This document shows positions 8,256 to 16,749 of a DNA stretch of 64,000 bases, one piece after another (within the stretch, counting starts at the first letter, position 1; each line of letters starts with the position of its first letter). The DNA lies in assembly GCF_900114495.1 (NCBI RefSeq), contig NZ_FOZI01000007.1, positions 6,606-70,605 of the forward strand, written 5' to 3'. Made by a program: the position numbers and the translations under genes. The stretch comes from Dyella sp. OK004. GTDB taxonomy: Bacteria; Pseudomonadota; Gammaproteobacteria; Xanthomonadales; Rhodanobacteraceae. Under the pieces are notes generated by a model. It saw only the letters and a list, made by a program, of their open reading frames with translations. It did no database searches and had not been told where the DNA came from.

Positions 8256-9410
8256 TCACGAAGAAGGGTTCCGCAGGCTCGCCTCGACCACCAGGCCAGT
8301 GCGCCGGTTGGGCAATAACAACGCCAGCGCCTGAAGCAGTAGACAGAGGACGATGAAGCCGGCATTGGTCCAGGTAAATGCCTGTGGCGCGAACGGCGAC
8401 ATCACACAGACGTAGGACATGCGAAGAAAGATCAGCAGCGCGAACAACGACACCTGCGGATAAAGGCGGCGCACGCTCCACCGCTGCATGGCGTACAGCG
8501 CAACCATCGAGAACACCGCGCCGGCGGGACCAAACGCGAGCAGGAACGGCAGGAACTCCGAACCCACGTTGATATTCGAGGCATCGAGCGGGATATCCGT
8601 GCCGGCCGTCGCGATCGATCCGGCCATCGGTACCAGCTGATTGATCAGAAAGCTGGCATTGGCATAGTGCTTGGCCAGCAAAGCGGCGAAGTTGTACGGA
8701 CCGGCACCGGCGTACAGCAGCAGCCAGCGGACGCCGACCGGCGCCGCTCGATAGAAGTCGCTGAAAGGCAGCGTGACCGTGTCCAGCGTGCCCGAACGCA
8801 AGATGCCCAGTACCGAGAAGATGGTGCCCCCCGCGATCCCTAGCAGGCCGACCGTCTTCCATGGCAGCGGCGCACGCTCGTCCCGGCGGAACACCAGCAC
8901 CAGCGCCGTCGCGAACAGGGCCGCAAAGACCCGGTTGCGATCGATCACCAGTACCGGAAAGGCCAGACCAATGAACATCAGCGCGCCGCGAAGCCATTTG
9001 TTCCTGGTGCAAAGCAAGCCGATCGGCGGCAGCACCCAGCACATGTCCGAGATATGCCTTACGTGTTCGCGTCCGCCTTCCATCCTGGCGTAGGACGCAG
9101 GAGCATCGATCAGCGGAATCGGGAACAGCACCAGGTCGAAGATGCAGAACAGGATGATGAAGGCCGCGAAGCCCAGCGCGACGAAAGATTCCCGCGTGCC
9201 GACGTAGCTCTTCGCGCGAAACCGCGCCAGCTCCGGCAGCCGCAACCCTGCGGCCAGGTCAAACAACATGATCGCCAGCGAGGTGCTCATCAGCAGGATG
9301 ATTCCCTCCAGGTACCCGGATGGCAGGTCATAGCTGAGCAACGTGAGGCCGCAGGAGACGGCTACCGGCAGCGTCAGATAAGCCGAGGGGAGGCGCAGCA
9401 GGTTTGTCAT
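8256..9410 (-). CDS. Putative Wzy-like oligosaccharide polymerase
   Basis: This 384-residue polytopic protein has about ten hydrophobic segments, including GIILLMSTSLAIMLFDLAAG, FVALGFAAFIILFCIFDLVL and AGFIVLCLLLQALALLLP. It has loop arginines (RMEGGREHVR) and a large loop near residues 225-275, as in Wzy polymerases. Polymerase sequences diverge too much for the family to be certain. The place between wzx/GT2 and wzz, and the ATGA overlap with the GT2 stop, support the call. It would join undecaprenyl-linked repeat units in the periplasm. Confidence 0.7.
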   Translation of the reverse strand: MTNLLRLPSAYLTLPVAVSCGLTLLSYDLPSGYLEGIILLMSTSLAIMLFDLAAGLRLPELARFRAKSYVGTRESFVALGFAAFIILFCIFDLVLFPIPLIDAPASYARMEGGREHVRHISDMCWVLPPIGLLCTRNKWLRGALMFIGLAFPVLVIDRNRVFAALFATALVLVFRRDERAPLPWKTVGLLGIAGGTIFSVLGILRSGTLDTVTLPFSDFYRAAPVGVRWLLLYAGAGPYNFAALLAKHYANASFLINQLVPMAGSIATAGTDIPLDASNINVGSEFLPFLLAFGPAGAVFSMVALYAMQRWSVRRLYPQVSLFALLIFLRMSYVCVMSPFAPQAFTWTNAGFIVLCLLLQALALLLPNRRTGLVVEASLRNPSS

Positions 9411-10336
9411 GCGTGCTCCACCACATGCGTCGTGGCTCGCATCTTGAATCGGGACACCACGCCCAGCGAAAGATAGGCGGCCATATGGACCATGAGCGGC
9501 CAGAGCTCGCCTTTCAGGAACGAGATCTTGGCGCTGATGTGATGCGACTCCGCCCGCAGCAAGGTGCGATACGGTTCGCTGAACATCGCTTGCCGACGCA
9601 AGGCAACGTCCTGCGATTCGGTCAGGTTGAGAATCCTGGCTTTTCTATCGCGCGTCCGGCTCATGTTCTCGCCGTGGATGCGATACGCGCAGACCTGTGC
9701 ATCGATAAAGCCGATCGCATCGTGCGCCGCAAGGCGCAGGAAGAAATCCCAGTCATCGATGCAAAGGGTCTCGTTCCAGCCGGCTACGGTTTCAAGCGCG
9801 CGCTTCCGGACCAGGGCCACCGGCCCACCGATCGCCCATTGGCTGATGACCGCGACGCGGATGCCTTCGTCGGTGCTGTATAAGCGCAAATCGGCATGGT
9901 GCAGGTCGCGCATGCCGCTTTGGTGCATCAGCCTGCCCTCGCGATCCACCACGATCGAGTCGCCGATCACCACCCACTTCCGCGGGTGTGCCAGCAGGTA
10001 GCCCACCTGGGTGTCCAGGCCGCCGGGCAAGAGATAGTCGTCGCTCGCGCCGAGCCGCAGAAACTCGCCATGCGCGCGGGCGGCAAGTTCGTTCAAGGTA
10101 GCCGCAATACCGCGGTTATCGCGGCGCACGTACTCGACCGGTATCTCACCGCGATGGCGCGCTATCCACTCCGCGATCAGCTCCCCCGTGTTATCGGTGG
10201 AACCATCGTCGATGATGATCAGTTCCTTCGACGGATACGGGTCCTCCAGCACGCTGTCCAGACAGCGCTCCACATAGCGCTCGTGGTTGTACGCCGGGAT
10301 CAGCACCGAGACCAGCGGCGCCTCCGTCGGCTTCAT
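9407..10336 (-). CDS. Glycosyltransferase family 2
   Basis: This 309-residue GT-A enzyme opens PLVSVLIPAYNHERYVERCL and has the IIDDGSTDNTGELI nucleotide-sugar motif, then LRLGASDDYLLPGG as the DxD-like metal region and CIDDWDFFLRLA as the likely catalytic-base region. GT2 enzymes add single sugars to the lipid-linked repeat unit in the cytoplasm. ATG 10336 overlaps the flippase stop as ATGA; the longer open frame lies inside the flippase gene. It is followed by wzy with another ATGA overlap. Confidence 0.9.
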   Translation of the reverse strand: MKPTEAPLVSVLIPAYNHERYVERCLDSVLEDPYPSKELIIIDDGSTDNTGELIAEWIARHRGEIPVEYVRRDNRGIAATLNELAARAHGEFLRLGASDDYLLPGGLDTQVGYLLAHPRKWVVIGDSIVVDREGRLMHQSGMRDLHHADLRLYSTDEGIRVAVISQWAIGGPVALVRKRALETVAGWNETLCIDDWDFFLRLAAHDAIGFIDAQVCAYRIHGENMSRTRDRKARILNLTESQDVALRRQAMFSEPYRTLLRAESHHISAKISFLKGELWPLMVHMAAYLSLGVVSRFKMRATTHVVEHA

Positions 10337-11607
10337 GGGTACTGCGCCGACCATTGTCCCAGTCCTCCCAGATAGCGCCGCACCACAACGATGTTGAACA
10401 CCAGGTAGAAGCTGTAATTGACCGCGAATGCGTAGACCGCGCCTACCAGACCAAAGCGCGCGACAAAGATGTAGACCAGTGCGACGTAGCTCACCGCGAA
10501 CACGCACTCGGAGATGATGAACAAGCGCGTCATCGCCTTGGCCAGCATGAGATAGGAAAGAACGAACGAAGCGACCTTGATCACATCGCCTATCAACTGC
10601 GGTCCATACAAGCCGTTGGCTGGCACAAAGTCCGCATTGAACAGCAGCAGCGTGACCCAGTCCCGCGCGACATAGATCGCCAGAGCGACCGCGACCACCA
10701 GCGGCAGGAAGAAGCGGTACGCGTGGCGAAACTCGAACGTCAGCCCCGCCCGATCGTTGATCGAGGCCAGTCTGGGTAGGTAATAGGCGCTGATGGCGGT
10801 GGTAATGAACAGCAGATACGCGTCCGACACCTTGCTTACCGCCTGCCAGTAACCCACCTGCTCCCAGCCGAACTGAAGGGCCAGGTGATCCCTGATCGCA
10901 ATATTGACCAACGGTGACAACAGCGCAGAGGTGAGCGTCATGGTCGAGAACACCGCGAGCTTCGTCACCATCTCGCGATCAAAGCGCATCCGCAGCATGC
11001 TGCGCCGGAAGTACGGACTACGCCTCCACGCAGGCCATCCCACCACCAGCCACAGAGCCTGGCCGAGCACCAGGGCCAGCAATGCGCCATACAGATGCAG
11101 CCATTGCGAAAGCCACGCCACCATCGCCACGTTGAGGATGGATCCGCCCACCTGCACCAAGGCGAAGCGGCGCACGTCCATGAAACCGTTGATCACTGCC
11201 AGGATGTAGTTCGCCAGGGCGATCCCCAGTTGCGCGAATGCGAGCACGCGGATCAGGCTGGTGTAGCGCAGATCGCCCAGCAGCCAATAGGCGATCTGCG
11301 GGCTGAAGGCCAGCGTCAATCCACCCATCAGCAGCGACGCGCCCAGCGCATACCACAGCGCCGCGCCAAGCAGGCGCCGCAGACGCCGGGGGTCGTGGCG
11401 GTACTCGGCGACATACTTCACTACACCCGCACTGATGCCGCCGCCCGCGAGTACCGCGAGCAACGACATCAGACTCATGAACTGTCCCAGCTTTCCCACA
11501 CCCTCCGGCCCGGCGAACCAGGCCACCAGCTTGATCACCACCAGGCCGGCGAGCAGACGGGCAGCTGTCGCGGCCGCGGTATAGACACTGGCGCGCACCA
11601 GATTCAT
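10333..11607 (-). CDS. wzxE: WzxE-like lipid-linked oligosaccharide flippase
   Basis: This 424-residue polytopic membrane protein belongs to the polysaccharide-transporter group of the MOP superfamily. The opening [20 protein letters not shown], then [11 protein letters not shown] and [10 protein letters not shown], resembles the start of enterobacterial WzxE, which flips ECA lipid III. About 12 membrane helices are visible. It would move an undecaprenyl-pyrophosphate repeat unit across the inner membrane. The start overlaps the aminotransferase stop as ATGA. FdtA/FdtB-like genes alongside match the usual link of WzxE homologues with amino-deoxysugar glycans. Confidence 0.88.
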   Translation of the reverse strand: MNLVRASVYTAAATAARLLAGLVVIKLVAWFAGPEGVGKLGQFMSLMSLLAVLAGGGISAGVVKYVAEYRHDPRRLRRLLGAALWYALGASLLMGGLTLAFSPQIAYWLLGDLRYTSLIRVLAFAQLGIALANYILAVINGFMDVRRFALVQVGGSILNVAMVAWLSQWLHLYGALLALVLGQALWLVVGWPAWRRSPYFRRSMLRMRFDREMVTKLAVFSTMTLTSALLSPLVNIAIRDHLALQFGWEQVGYWQAVSKVSDAYLLFITTAISAYYLPRLASINDRAGLTFEFRHAYRFFLPLVVAVALAIYVARDWVTLLLFNADFVPANGLYGPQLIGDVIKVASFVLSYLMLAKAMTRLFIISECVFAVSYVALVYIFVARFGLVGAVYAFAVNYSFYLVFNIVVVRRYLGGLGQWSAQYP

Positions 11608-12716
11608 CGCGCGCCTCCAAACGACTGGCAGGCCGCAATCACCTGCTCGACAGCGTCCGCCTGCAGCGTGGGCCCCATGGGCAGGCTCAACACTTCGCGA
11701 TGCAGTTGCTCCGTCAACGGCAGCTGGCATCCCTGCAATGCGGTGCAGGCCGGTTGCCGGTGCGGCGGCACCGGATAGTGCACCTGACTCTGCACACCGC
11801 AGTCCTGAAGATGCCGCTGCAAGGCATCGCGTCGCGAACTGCGCACCACGAAGAGATGCCAGACATGCTGATCTTCTTGCGTCACGCCCGGCAGCAGAAT
11901 GTCGGGATGCGCGATCGCCTCGCGATAGCGCTGTGCCACCTCGCGGCGCCGTGCGATCTCGCCATCCAGATACTTCAGCTTCACGCGCAGCATCGCGGCC
12001 TGAATTTCGTCGAGTCGCGAATTCACGCCCTGGAAGGGATGGTGGTACTTCACCTCCGACCCGTAGTTGCGCAGGGCGGCCACGCGTTCGGCCAGGGCGG
12101 CGTTATCGGTGACTACAGCGCCGCCATCGCCCAAGGCCCCCAGGTTCTTGGTGGGGAAGAAGCTGAAGCCCGCCGCATCGCCGAGCACACCGGCCTTGCG
12201 TTCCCCGATCGCCGCACCATGGGCCTGTGCGGCATCCTCGATCAACAGCAGCCCATGCTGCCGCGCTATGGCAGCGAGCGACGGCATGTCGGCCAGCTGG
12301 CCATACAGATGCACCGCCATGATCGCGCGCGTCCGCGGACCAATGGCGGCTTCCAGGCGCGACGGATCAATATTGAAGGTCGAGGGATCGGGCTCTACCG
12401 GCACCGGCACCAGCCGGTTCTCGGTCACCGCGAGGAAGCTGGCAATAAAGGTATTGCCCGGCAGAATGACTTCGTCGCCTTCGCGCAGCACGCCGAGCTC
12501 TTTGTAGCCGCGCAGGATAAGCGACAGCGCATCCAGGCCATTGCCTACGCCCACGGCGTGGCGTGCACCGCAATAGGCAGCGAACTCCCTTTCGAACGCA
12601 GCCACCTCTTCCCCAAGGATGTACCAGCCGGAGTCGATGACGCGTCCCACCGCCGCCTTCAGTTCGTCGGCGTAGCGCGCATTGACTTCCTTGAGGCTGA
12701 GGAACGGGACGTTCAT
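11604..12716 (-). CDS. fdtB: DegT/DnrJ/EryC1 aminotransferase (FdtB/QdtB-like)
   Basis: This 370-residue PLP enzyme is predicted to aminate the C3 (or C4) keto group of a dTDP-deoxyhexulose, using glutamate as amino donor. Visible motifs are [22 protein letters not shown] (Asp161 and Gln164 at the cofactor) and [14 protein letters not shown] with Schiff-base Lys190. A FdtA-like isomerase and a hexapeptide acyltransferase in the same operon suggest a dTDP-3-acylamino-3,6-dideoxyhexose (Fuc3N or Qui3N type) pathway. A WecE-like C4 specificity cannot be excluded. ATG 12716 overlaps the upstream TGA by one base. Confidence 0.85.
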   Translation of the reverse strand: MNVPFLSLKEVNARYADELKAAVGRVIDSGWYILGEEVAAFEREFAAYCGARHAVGVGNGLDALSLILRGYKELGVLREGDEVILPGNTFIASFLAVTENRLVPVPVEPDPSTFNIDPSRLEAAIGPRTRAIMAVHLYGQLADMPSLAAIARQHGLLLIEDAAQAHGAAIGERKAGVLGDAAGFSFFPTKNLGALGDGGAVVTDNAALAERVAALRNYGSEVKYHHPFQGVNSRLDEIQAAMLRVKLKYLDGEIARRREVAQRYREAIAHPDILLPGVTQEDQHVWHLFVVRSSRRDALQRHLQDCGVQSQVHYPVPPHRQPACTALQGCQLPLTEQLHREVLSLPMGPTLQADAVEQVIAACQSFGGAR

Positions 12717-13645
12717 CAGAGCAACCACTCGTAGAAGTCGTGCACCACCCCGCGCGCGCCGAAGTACTCCTTTTGCGAGACGAGGCCGCTGTTGATCGAC
12801 CTGCCTTCCTGCTCGGTGGAAATACCAAAGGAGAAGTAATGCCGGTCGGCGTAGACGTCGATCAGTTCAGCCAGAAGGAAGTTGAGTGCGTTAAGACGCC
12901 TGCCCTCGTCCGAGGCCGCCAGGTACTGCGTATGCACCACCCGGCCAAAGTCATAGATGACGGCCCCGGCCAACAGCTCGCCTTCGCGGCGCACCTCATA
13001 GAGCACAATTTGTTCGGGAAACCGCGACTGCAATAGCTGCAGTTCGTCCAGACTGTGTGTCGGCGTGGCATCGTGCTTGTGCAGCACCTTGGTCAGCAGG
13101 CTGTGGAAATCCGCCAACTCGTTGCTGGCCTTCGCACGCAGCCCCAGGCGCCGTGCCTTGCTGACGGCACGCTGCCGCTCTTCCGTAAATCGAAAGGGTT
13201 CCCGCAGCGCGATTACCGAGGAGATGTCGCGCCGCTGCAGGCGTGCGCCCAGTCGGTGAAGTGCGTACAGGTCTTCATCCGCGGGATAGCGGTGGAACAC
13301 GTGCGGCACCGCTTTGTAGATCACCCGCCCCACCGCCAGTGTCCGATAGAACGCGCCGATCTTTTCGAACGCGTCGAGCGTCGATTCGGTGCGCAGTGCT
13401 GGCGTGCTGAGCAGGCCCGCATAGGTCAGTCCACCATGACTGACCACGGTGTTTCCCTTGAGGTTGGCAGGAAAGACCGCTACCGCCTCGCCATTGCGTT
13501 CGATCAGCAGCGACCGGTCGACGAAGCGGTCGGCGTGGTAGTCCATATAATCGCGCAGGTGCAACAGGCTGCCACTCCTCGACTGTGCGACCACGGCATC
13601 CCAGGCGGCGGCATCCACCGGCGAGTAAGGCCTAACCGCCAGCAT
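12716..13645 (-). CDS. FemAB/GNAT-like acyltransferase
   Basis: This 309-residue protein begins [20 protein letters not shown], typical of FemAB/GNAT-like proteins in exopolysaccharide loci. A central region has [27 protein letters not shown]-type C-terminal half contains [20 protein letters not shown] and [17 protein letters not shown]. Such proteins are thought to acylate or aminoacylate a sugar or carrier, but this family is poorly characterised. The start overlaps the upstream beta-propeller gene by 14 bp; the longer open frame lies inside that gene. Confidence 0.65.
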   Translation of the reverse strand: MLAVRPYSPVDAAAWDAVVAQSRSGSLLHLRDYMDYHADRFVDRSLLIERNGEAVAVFPANLKGNTVVSHGGLTYAGLLSTPALRTESTLDAFEKIGAFYRTLAVGRVIYKAVPHVFHRYPADEDLYALHRLGARLQRRDISSVIALREPFRFTEERQRAVSKARRLGLRAKASNELADFHSLLTKVLHKHDATPTHSLDELQLLQSRFPEQIVLYEVRREGELLAGAVIYDFGRVVHTQYLAASDEGRRLNALNFLLAELIDVYADRHYFSFGISTEQEGRSINSGLVSQKEYFGARGVVHDFYEWLL

Positions 13646-14585
13646 GGCTGTCACCGTTGATCTGCACCTGCGGCGCTTCCGCCACGCCAAAACCATCAAC
13701 GCCCATGTCGTTGCCGTTGTAGAACATCAGCATCCGGTCGCGCTGCCGGATCAGTGCGGGATAGCAGATCTGGCGCGAATCCCATCCGGTGGGCGAAAGC
13801 GGAAGCCCCAGCGCCTCGTCACGACGTTCCCAATGGAGGCCGTCGTTGCTATAGGCCACGCCGGGGAAGTACTCGCCGTTGGTGTTGCCCCGCGTGAAGT
13901 ACATGACGTAGCCGTCATCGATGCGATACACGCGCGGGCGCCCGATGCGGTATTCGCTACCGCGCGGACGCAGGCACTCGTGATCTTCCCGGGGTATCAC
14001 CGCGAGGTCAGACGTCTCCGCATAACGGATGTGATAGCGGGGAAAGGGTTGCCCGCCGAGCTGCTCCCAGTCATCACCGACCGCATACCAAAGCCGCCAG
14101 CGACCCGCTTCGTGCACCGCTGTATGGATCGCGCCGATCGTGCTTCGCCCTGGCGCGCGATCCAGGATCGGCGTTTCCTGGGTACGCACGAAACGATCGC
14201 CACCGTCACGGGAAATCGCCAGACCGCTGAAAGCGAGGAACTTGGCCTTCGCCACGCGCTGAAAGCCTACGTAGAACATATGCAGGCCGCCGGGTGCATC
14301 GACGACATCGCCAAGAATGACGCCGTTGTCGTCAAAGCAGCCGCCCCTGCCGATGTCGAGCACCGGCTTGGCGCTGACGCGAACCACGCGCGAGGGGTCG
14401 GCGGCACGCACATCGACATAGCCGATCCGGCTCACGCCGTCGGCGTCGCGGAAGCCGGCATAGACCCGGATGAGATCGTCACCGATCCGGTACGGCGTGG
14501 GGGTCAATGCCGAATGAGCCATCCATCCGCCCACACCTTGCCGCGAGGTCTCGAACACCAGGCCTTTCTTGGTCCAGACAGTCAT
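13632..14585 (-). CDS. Five-bladed beta-propeller protein, GH43/GH32-like fold
   Basis: This 317-residue protein has repeated propeller-blade elements such as DDLIRVYAGFRDADGVSRIG, GLHMFYVGFQ, GRWRLWYAVGDDWEQL, DGYVMYFTRG and RMLMFYNGNDMG. These resemble the fold shared by GH43, GH32 and GH130-type enzymes. No signal peptide is visible, so it should act in the cytoplasm. Proteins of this kind occur in O-antigen loci and may transfer or trim a sugar rather than degrade an external glycan. It lies 7 bp after the acyltransferase stop. Whether it is catalytic is uncertain. Confidence 0.6.
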   Translation of the reverse strand: MTVWTKKGLVFETSRQGVGGWMAHSALTPTPYRIGDDLIRVYAGFRDADGVSRIGYVDVRAADPSRVVRVSAKPVLDIGRGGCFDDNGVILGDVVDAPGGLHMFYVGFQRVAKAKFLAFSGLAISRDGGDRFVRTQETPILDRAPGRSTIGAIHTAVHEAGRWRLWYAVGDDWEQLGGQPFPRYHIRYAETSDLAVIPREDHECLRPRGSEYRIGRPRVYRIDDGYVMYFTRGNTNGEYFPGVAYSNDGLHWERRDEALGLPLSPTGWDSRQICYPALIRQRDRMLMFYNGNDMGVDGFGVAEAPQVQINGDSHAGG

Positions 14586-14592
14586 CCAGCCC

Positions 14593-15258
14593 TCACAACT
14601 TCACGTCGAAGCTGGAACGGTCGGGCAGCGGATGCGCTGGCGATCCTACGTAGACCCGTCCCGACTCCGTGTCCCGTGTCATCAGGGCACCGGCACCTAT
14701 GACGCTGTCCGGTGCGATTTTCACGTGATCGTTGAAGGTCGCATTGACCCCGATGAAACTGCCCTCGCCGATATCGCAGTAGCCGGAAATCACCGCGTGC
14801 GAAGCAATAAACACGTTATCGCGGATCACCGTGCGGTGACCCACATGGTTGCCGCTCCAGAGGACGCAGTTGTTGCCAATGCGGACGAACGGCTGGATCA
14901 CGTTGTTCTCGAAGATGAAGCTGTTCTCGCCGATCTCCACGTTGCGCCATACGAAAGCGTGGGTGCTCACATAACTGGCGCACTGGTAGCCCCGGCGTTT
15001 CGCATCCAGATAGAAACGCGTGCGTAGCCGGTTCAGCTGGCTGGCGGGAATGGCGACGAAGGCCTCGACCTCTGAGGACGGATAGAGCGTCTCGAGTTCC
15101 TCGTAGGCGACGACTGGCAAACCGTTGAGCTGCGTTTGATCGATGTAACTGCGTTCGACGCTGAAGGCGACGACGTCGTAATCACTGTCGTGTTCGAAGT
15201 ATTCCCGGGCTATCTGCGCAAACTCGCCCGCGCCGATAAGCACTAGAGGCCGAGGCAT
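14593..15258 (-). CDS. PglD/NeuD-type sugar acyltransferase (hexapeptide repeat)
   Basis: This 221-residue protein has an N-terminal Rossmann-like sugar-binding domain (PRPLVLIGAGEFAQIAREYF). A left-handed beta-helix follows, built from hexapeptide repeats such as IGENSFIFENNVIQPFVRIG, VIRDNVFIASHAVISG and IGEGSFIGVNATFN. The likely active-site His is in GNHVGHRTVI. It probably acylates the amino group of the UDP- or dTDP-amino sugar made by the FdtA/FdtB-like enzymes. Its start lies 16 bp inside the FdtA-like gene, which supports co-translation. FdtC/QdtC-like and PglD-like roles are both possible. Confidence 0.82.
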   Translation of the reverse strand: MPRPLVLIGAGEFAQIAREYFEHDSDYDVVAFSVERSYIDQTQLNGLPVVAYEELETLYPSSEVEAFVAIPASQLNRLRTRFYLDAKRRGYQCASYVSTHAFVWRNVEIGENSFIFENNVIQPFVRIGNNCVLWSGNHVGHRTVIRDNVFIASHAVISGYCDIGEGSFIGVNATFNDHVKIAPDSVIGAGALMTRDTESGRVYVGSPAHPLPDRSSFDVKL

Positions 15259-15686
15259 GCCGCGATGTCTCCCTGGTAACCATTGCCATTGACATGGACA
15301 TCGCGCAGGAACGCGGCGTAATCGGTGATGTAGTCCGCGGGATCGTAGAGTTGATCGGCAAGGACCATGAGTACGCAGTCCTCGCTGAAGTTGTACATCT
15401 CGCGCCAGACCATGCGTCGCAACAGCAAACCTTGCGATGGATCATCCAGCACCACTTCGCACGGGCCCTCCCCGTCGTCCAGCAGAAAGGTGACCTGCCC
15501 ACGCACCGGAACGGCCAGCTGGATCAGGTTGCGATGCGCGTGCATGCCGCGATGCACATCGCACTTCGTAGAAAACAGGTAATACACACGCCGTATCTGG
15601 AACGGCACGTTGCGATCCTGCTCCAAGGCGATAAGCATGCCGCGGCTGTCGCCATGTTGCTGCAACTGAATTCGCTCGATTTTCAT
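15243..15686 (-). CDS. fdtA: FdtA/QdtA-like dTDP-6-deoxyhexulose 3,4-isomerase
   Basis: This 147-residue single-domain cupin of the WxcM-like/FdtA family has the hallmark HRGMHAHRNL region with the catalytic His pair. It also has LLLRRMVWREMYNFSEDCVLM and a C-terminal YDPADYITDYAAF. FdtA isomerises dTDP-4-keto-6-deoxyglucose to the 3-keto sugar aminated by FdtB. The start (MKIERIQLQQ) fits the family; the open frame upstream is spurious. It is the first gene of the polysaccharide operon. No rmlA or rmlB is present here, so the dTDP-glucose steps must be encoded elsewhere. Confidence 0.87.
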   Translation of the reverse strand: MKIERIQLQQHGDSRGMLIALEQDRNVPFQIRRVYYLFSTKCDVHRGMHAHRNLIQLAVPVRGQVTFLLDDGEGPCEVVLDDPSQGLLLRRMVWREMYNFSEDCVLMVLADQLYDPADYITDYAAFLRDVHVNGNGYQGDIAACLGL

Positions 15687-15821
15687 GTCCGCAGCCAGGC
15701 ACTGGACGGTGGATGAGGTTGTCGTTTCCTGAGTGCCGGGCGCTCGGCAAAAGGTTGCGTGATATCGAGATGGCCCGACACCGCACTGACAAGTGTCGAG
15801 TTCCGGCGACACAAGCTGTTG

Positions 15822-15953
15822 GCTCCCTCCCCTGCTAGCAGGGGAGGGTTGGGGAGGGGTAAGTACTTGAGAAAACTTTTCAGGAGAGGTTTTCGCAAGA
15901 GCTCACCCCCTCCCAACCTCCCCCTGCGAGCAGGGGGAGGAGCAATTCAAAGT
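15822..15953. repeat. B-type GGGGAGGG palindromic repeat in the 15,687-16,046 gap
   Basis: This carries CTCCCTCCCCTGCTAGCAGGGGAGGG-TTGGGGAGGGGTAAGTACTTG and then CACCCCCTCCCAACCTCCCCCTGCGAGCAGGGGGAGGAG. The first block is nearly the same as the cores at about 7030 and 19735. The A-type arms are absent, so this is a solo core. It lies in the divergent region between the fdtA-like and b561-type genes, where promoters for both should be. No convincing promoter boxes were identified by eye. Confidence 0.75.
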
Positions 15954-16046
15954 CGACGCCAATCGGGTGATGTCGAGAGACCCCGCTGTCGGCGTATGCA
16001 ACCTTTCACAGCTCAGCCGGCACCAACCCTCCGGGGCAACACAGCC

Positions 16047-16700
16047 ATGGCACTGACCATGCACGGGGACCACGGAACGATGGCGGGGCACAAGAACAAT
16101 TCGGATATGGACCGACATGACCCATCACAGGGCAGCGCGCTGTCCGCGGTTCGCAATGACGAATCCCTTCCGTTGATGCGGCCACGTTCCTTGATGATCC
16201 TGCACTGGCTGACCGCACTCTTCCTGCTGCTTGGCGTGACCTTGATCCTGATTCGCGACCAAGTCGACGGACGCACCATGCGTCTATGGCTGCTCGAAGG
16301 TCATCGCCATTTCGGCTTGCTGGTGCTGCTGCTGTTTTTCGTGCGCGCGGTGCTTCGCTGGCGGCTGGGCCGGCTTCCGTCAGAGGGCAACACCGCGTGG
16401 CCATTGCGCGCCGCTGCCGCCATGACGCATCTGGCGCTGTACGTGTTGATCCTGGTCCAGCCGCTGCTTGGCTGGGCGCTCAGCAACGCCGAGGGCAAGC
16501 CGGTGCATTTCTTCGGCATCACGCTGCCTGCGCTGGTCGGCTCTGACGAGGATCTGGCGGACACGCTGACGACCTGGCACGCATCAGTCGCCTGGCTGTT
16601 GCTTGGCCTGATAACGCTGCATGTGGTCGCGACGCTGTGGCACCACTTCATTCTCAAGGACCGGGTGCTGCGGATGATGCTGCCGCATCGCCGGGGTTGA
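16047..16700 (+). CDS. Cytochrome b561-type membrane protein
   Basis: This 217-residue protein has four predicted membrane helices, including LTALFLLLGVTLILI, FGLLVLLLFFVRAVL, ALYVLILVQPLLGWAL and VAWLLLGLITLHVVATLW. Conserved histidines for two b haems occur in LMILHWLTAL, EGHRHFG, TTWHASVAW and TLHVVATLWHH. This matches the bacterial cytochrome b561 family, which passes electrons between quinol and periplasmic acceptors. The start is uncertain: ATG 16047 has weak ribosome-binding context, and later ATGs at 16080 and 16110 are possible. It is followed by the Cyc2-like gene, so a shared electron route is plausible. Confidence 0.82.
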   Translation: MALTMHGDHGTMAGHKNNSDMDRHDPSQGSALSAVRNDESLPLMRPRSLMILHWLTALFLLLGVTLILIRDQVDGRTMRLWLLEGHRHFGLLVLLLFFVRAVLRWRLGRLPSEGNTAWPLRAAAAMTHLALYVLILVQPLLGWALSNAEGKPVHFFGITLPALVGSDEDLADTLTTWHASVAWLLLGLITLHVVATLWHHFILKDRVLRMMLPHRRG

Positions 16701-16749
16701 CGCGGCCATGGCTCTCTTCCATGCCATCTCATCGGGGCAACGACACTCC

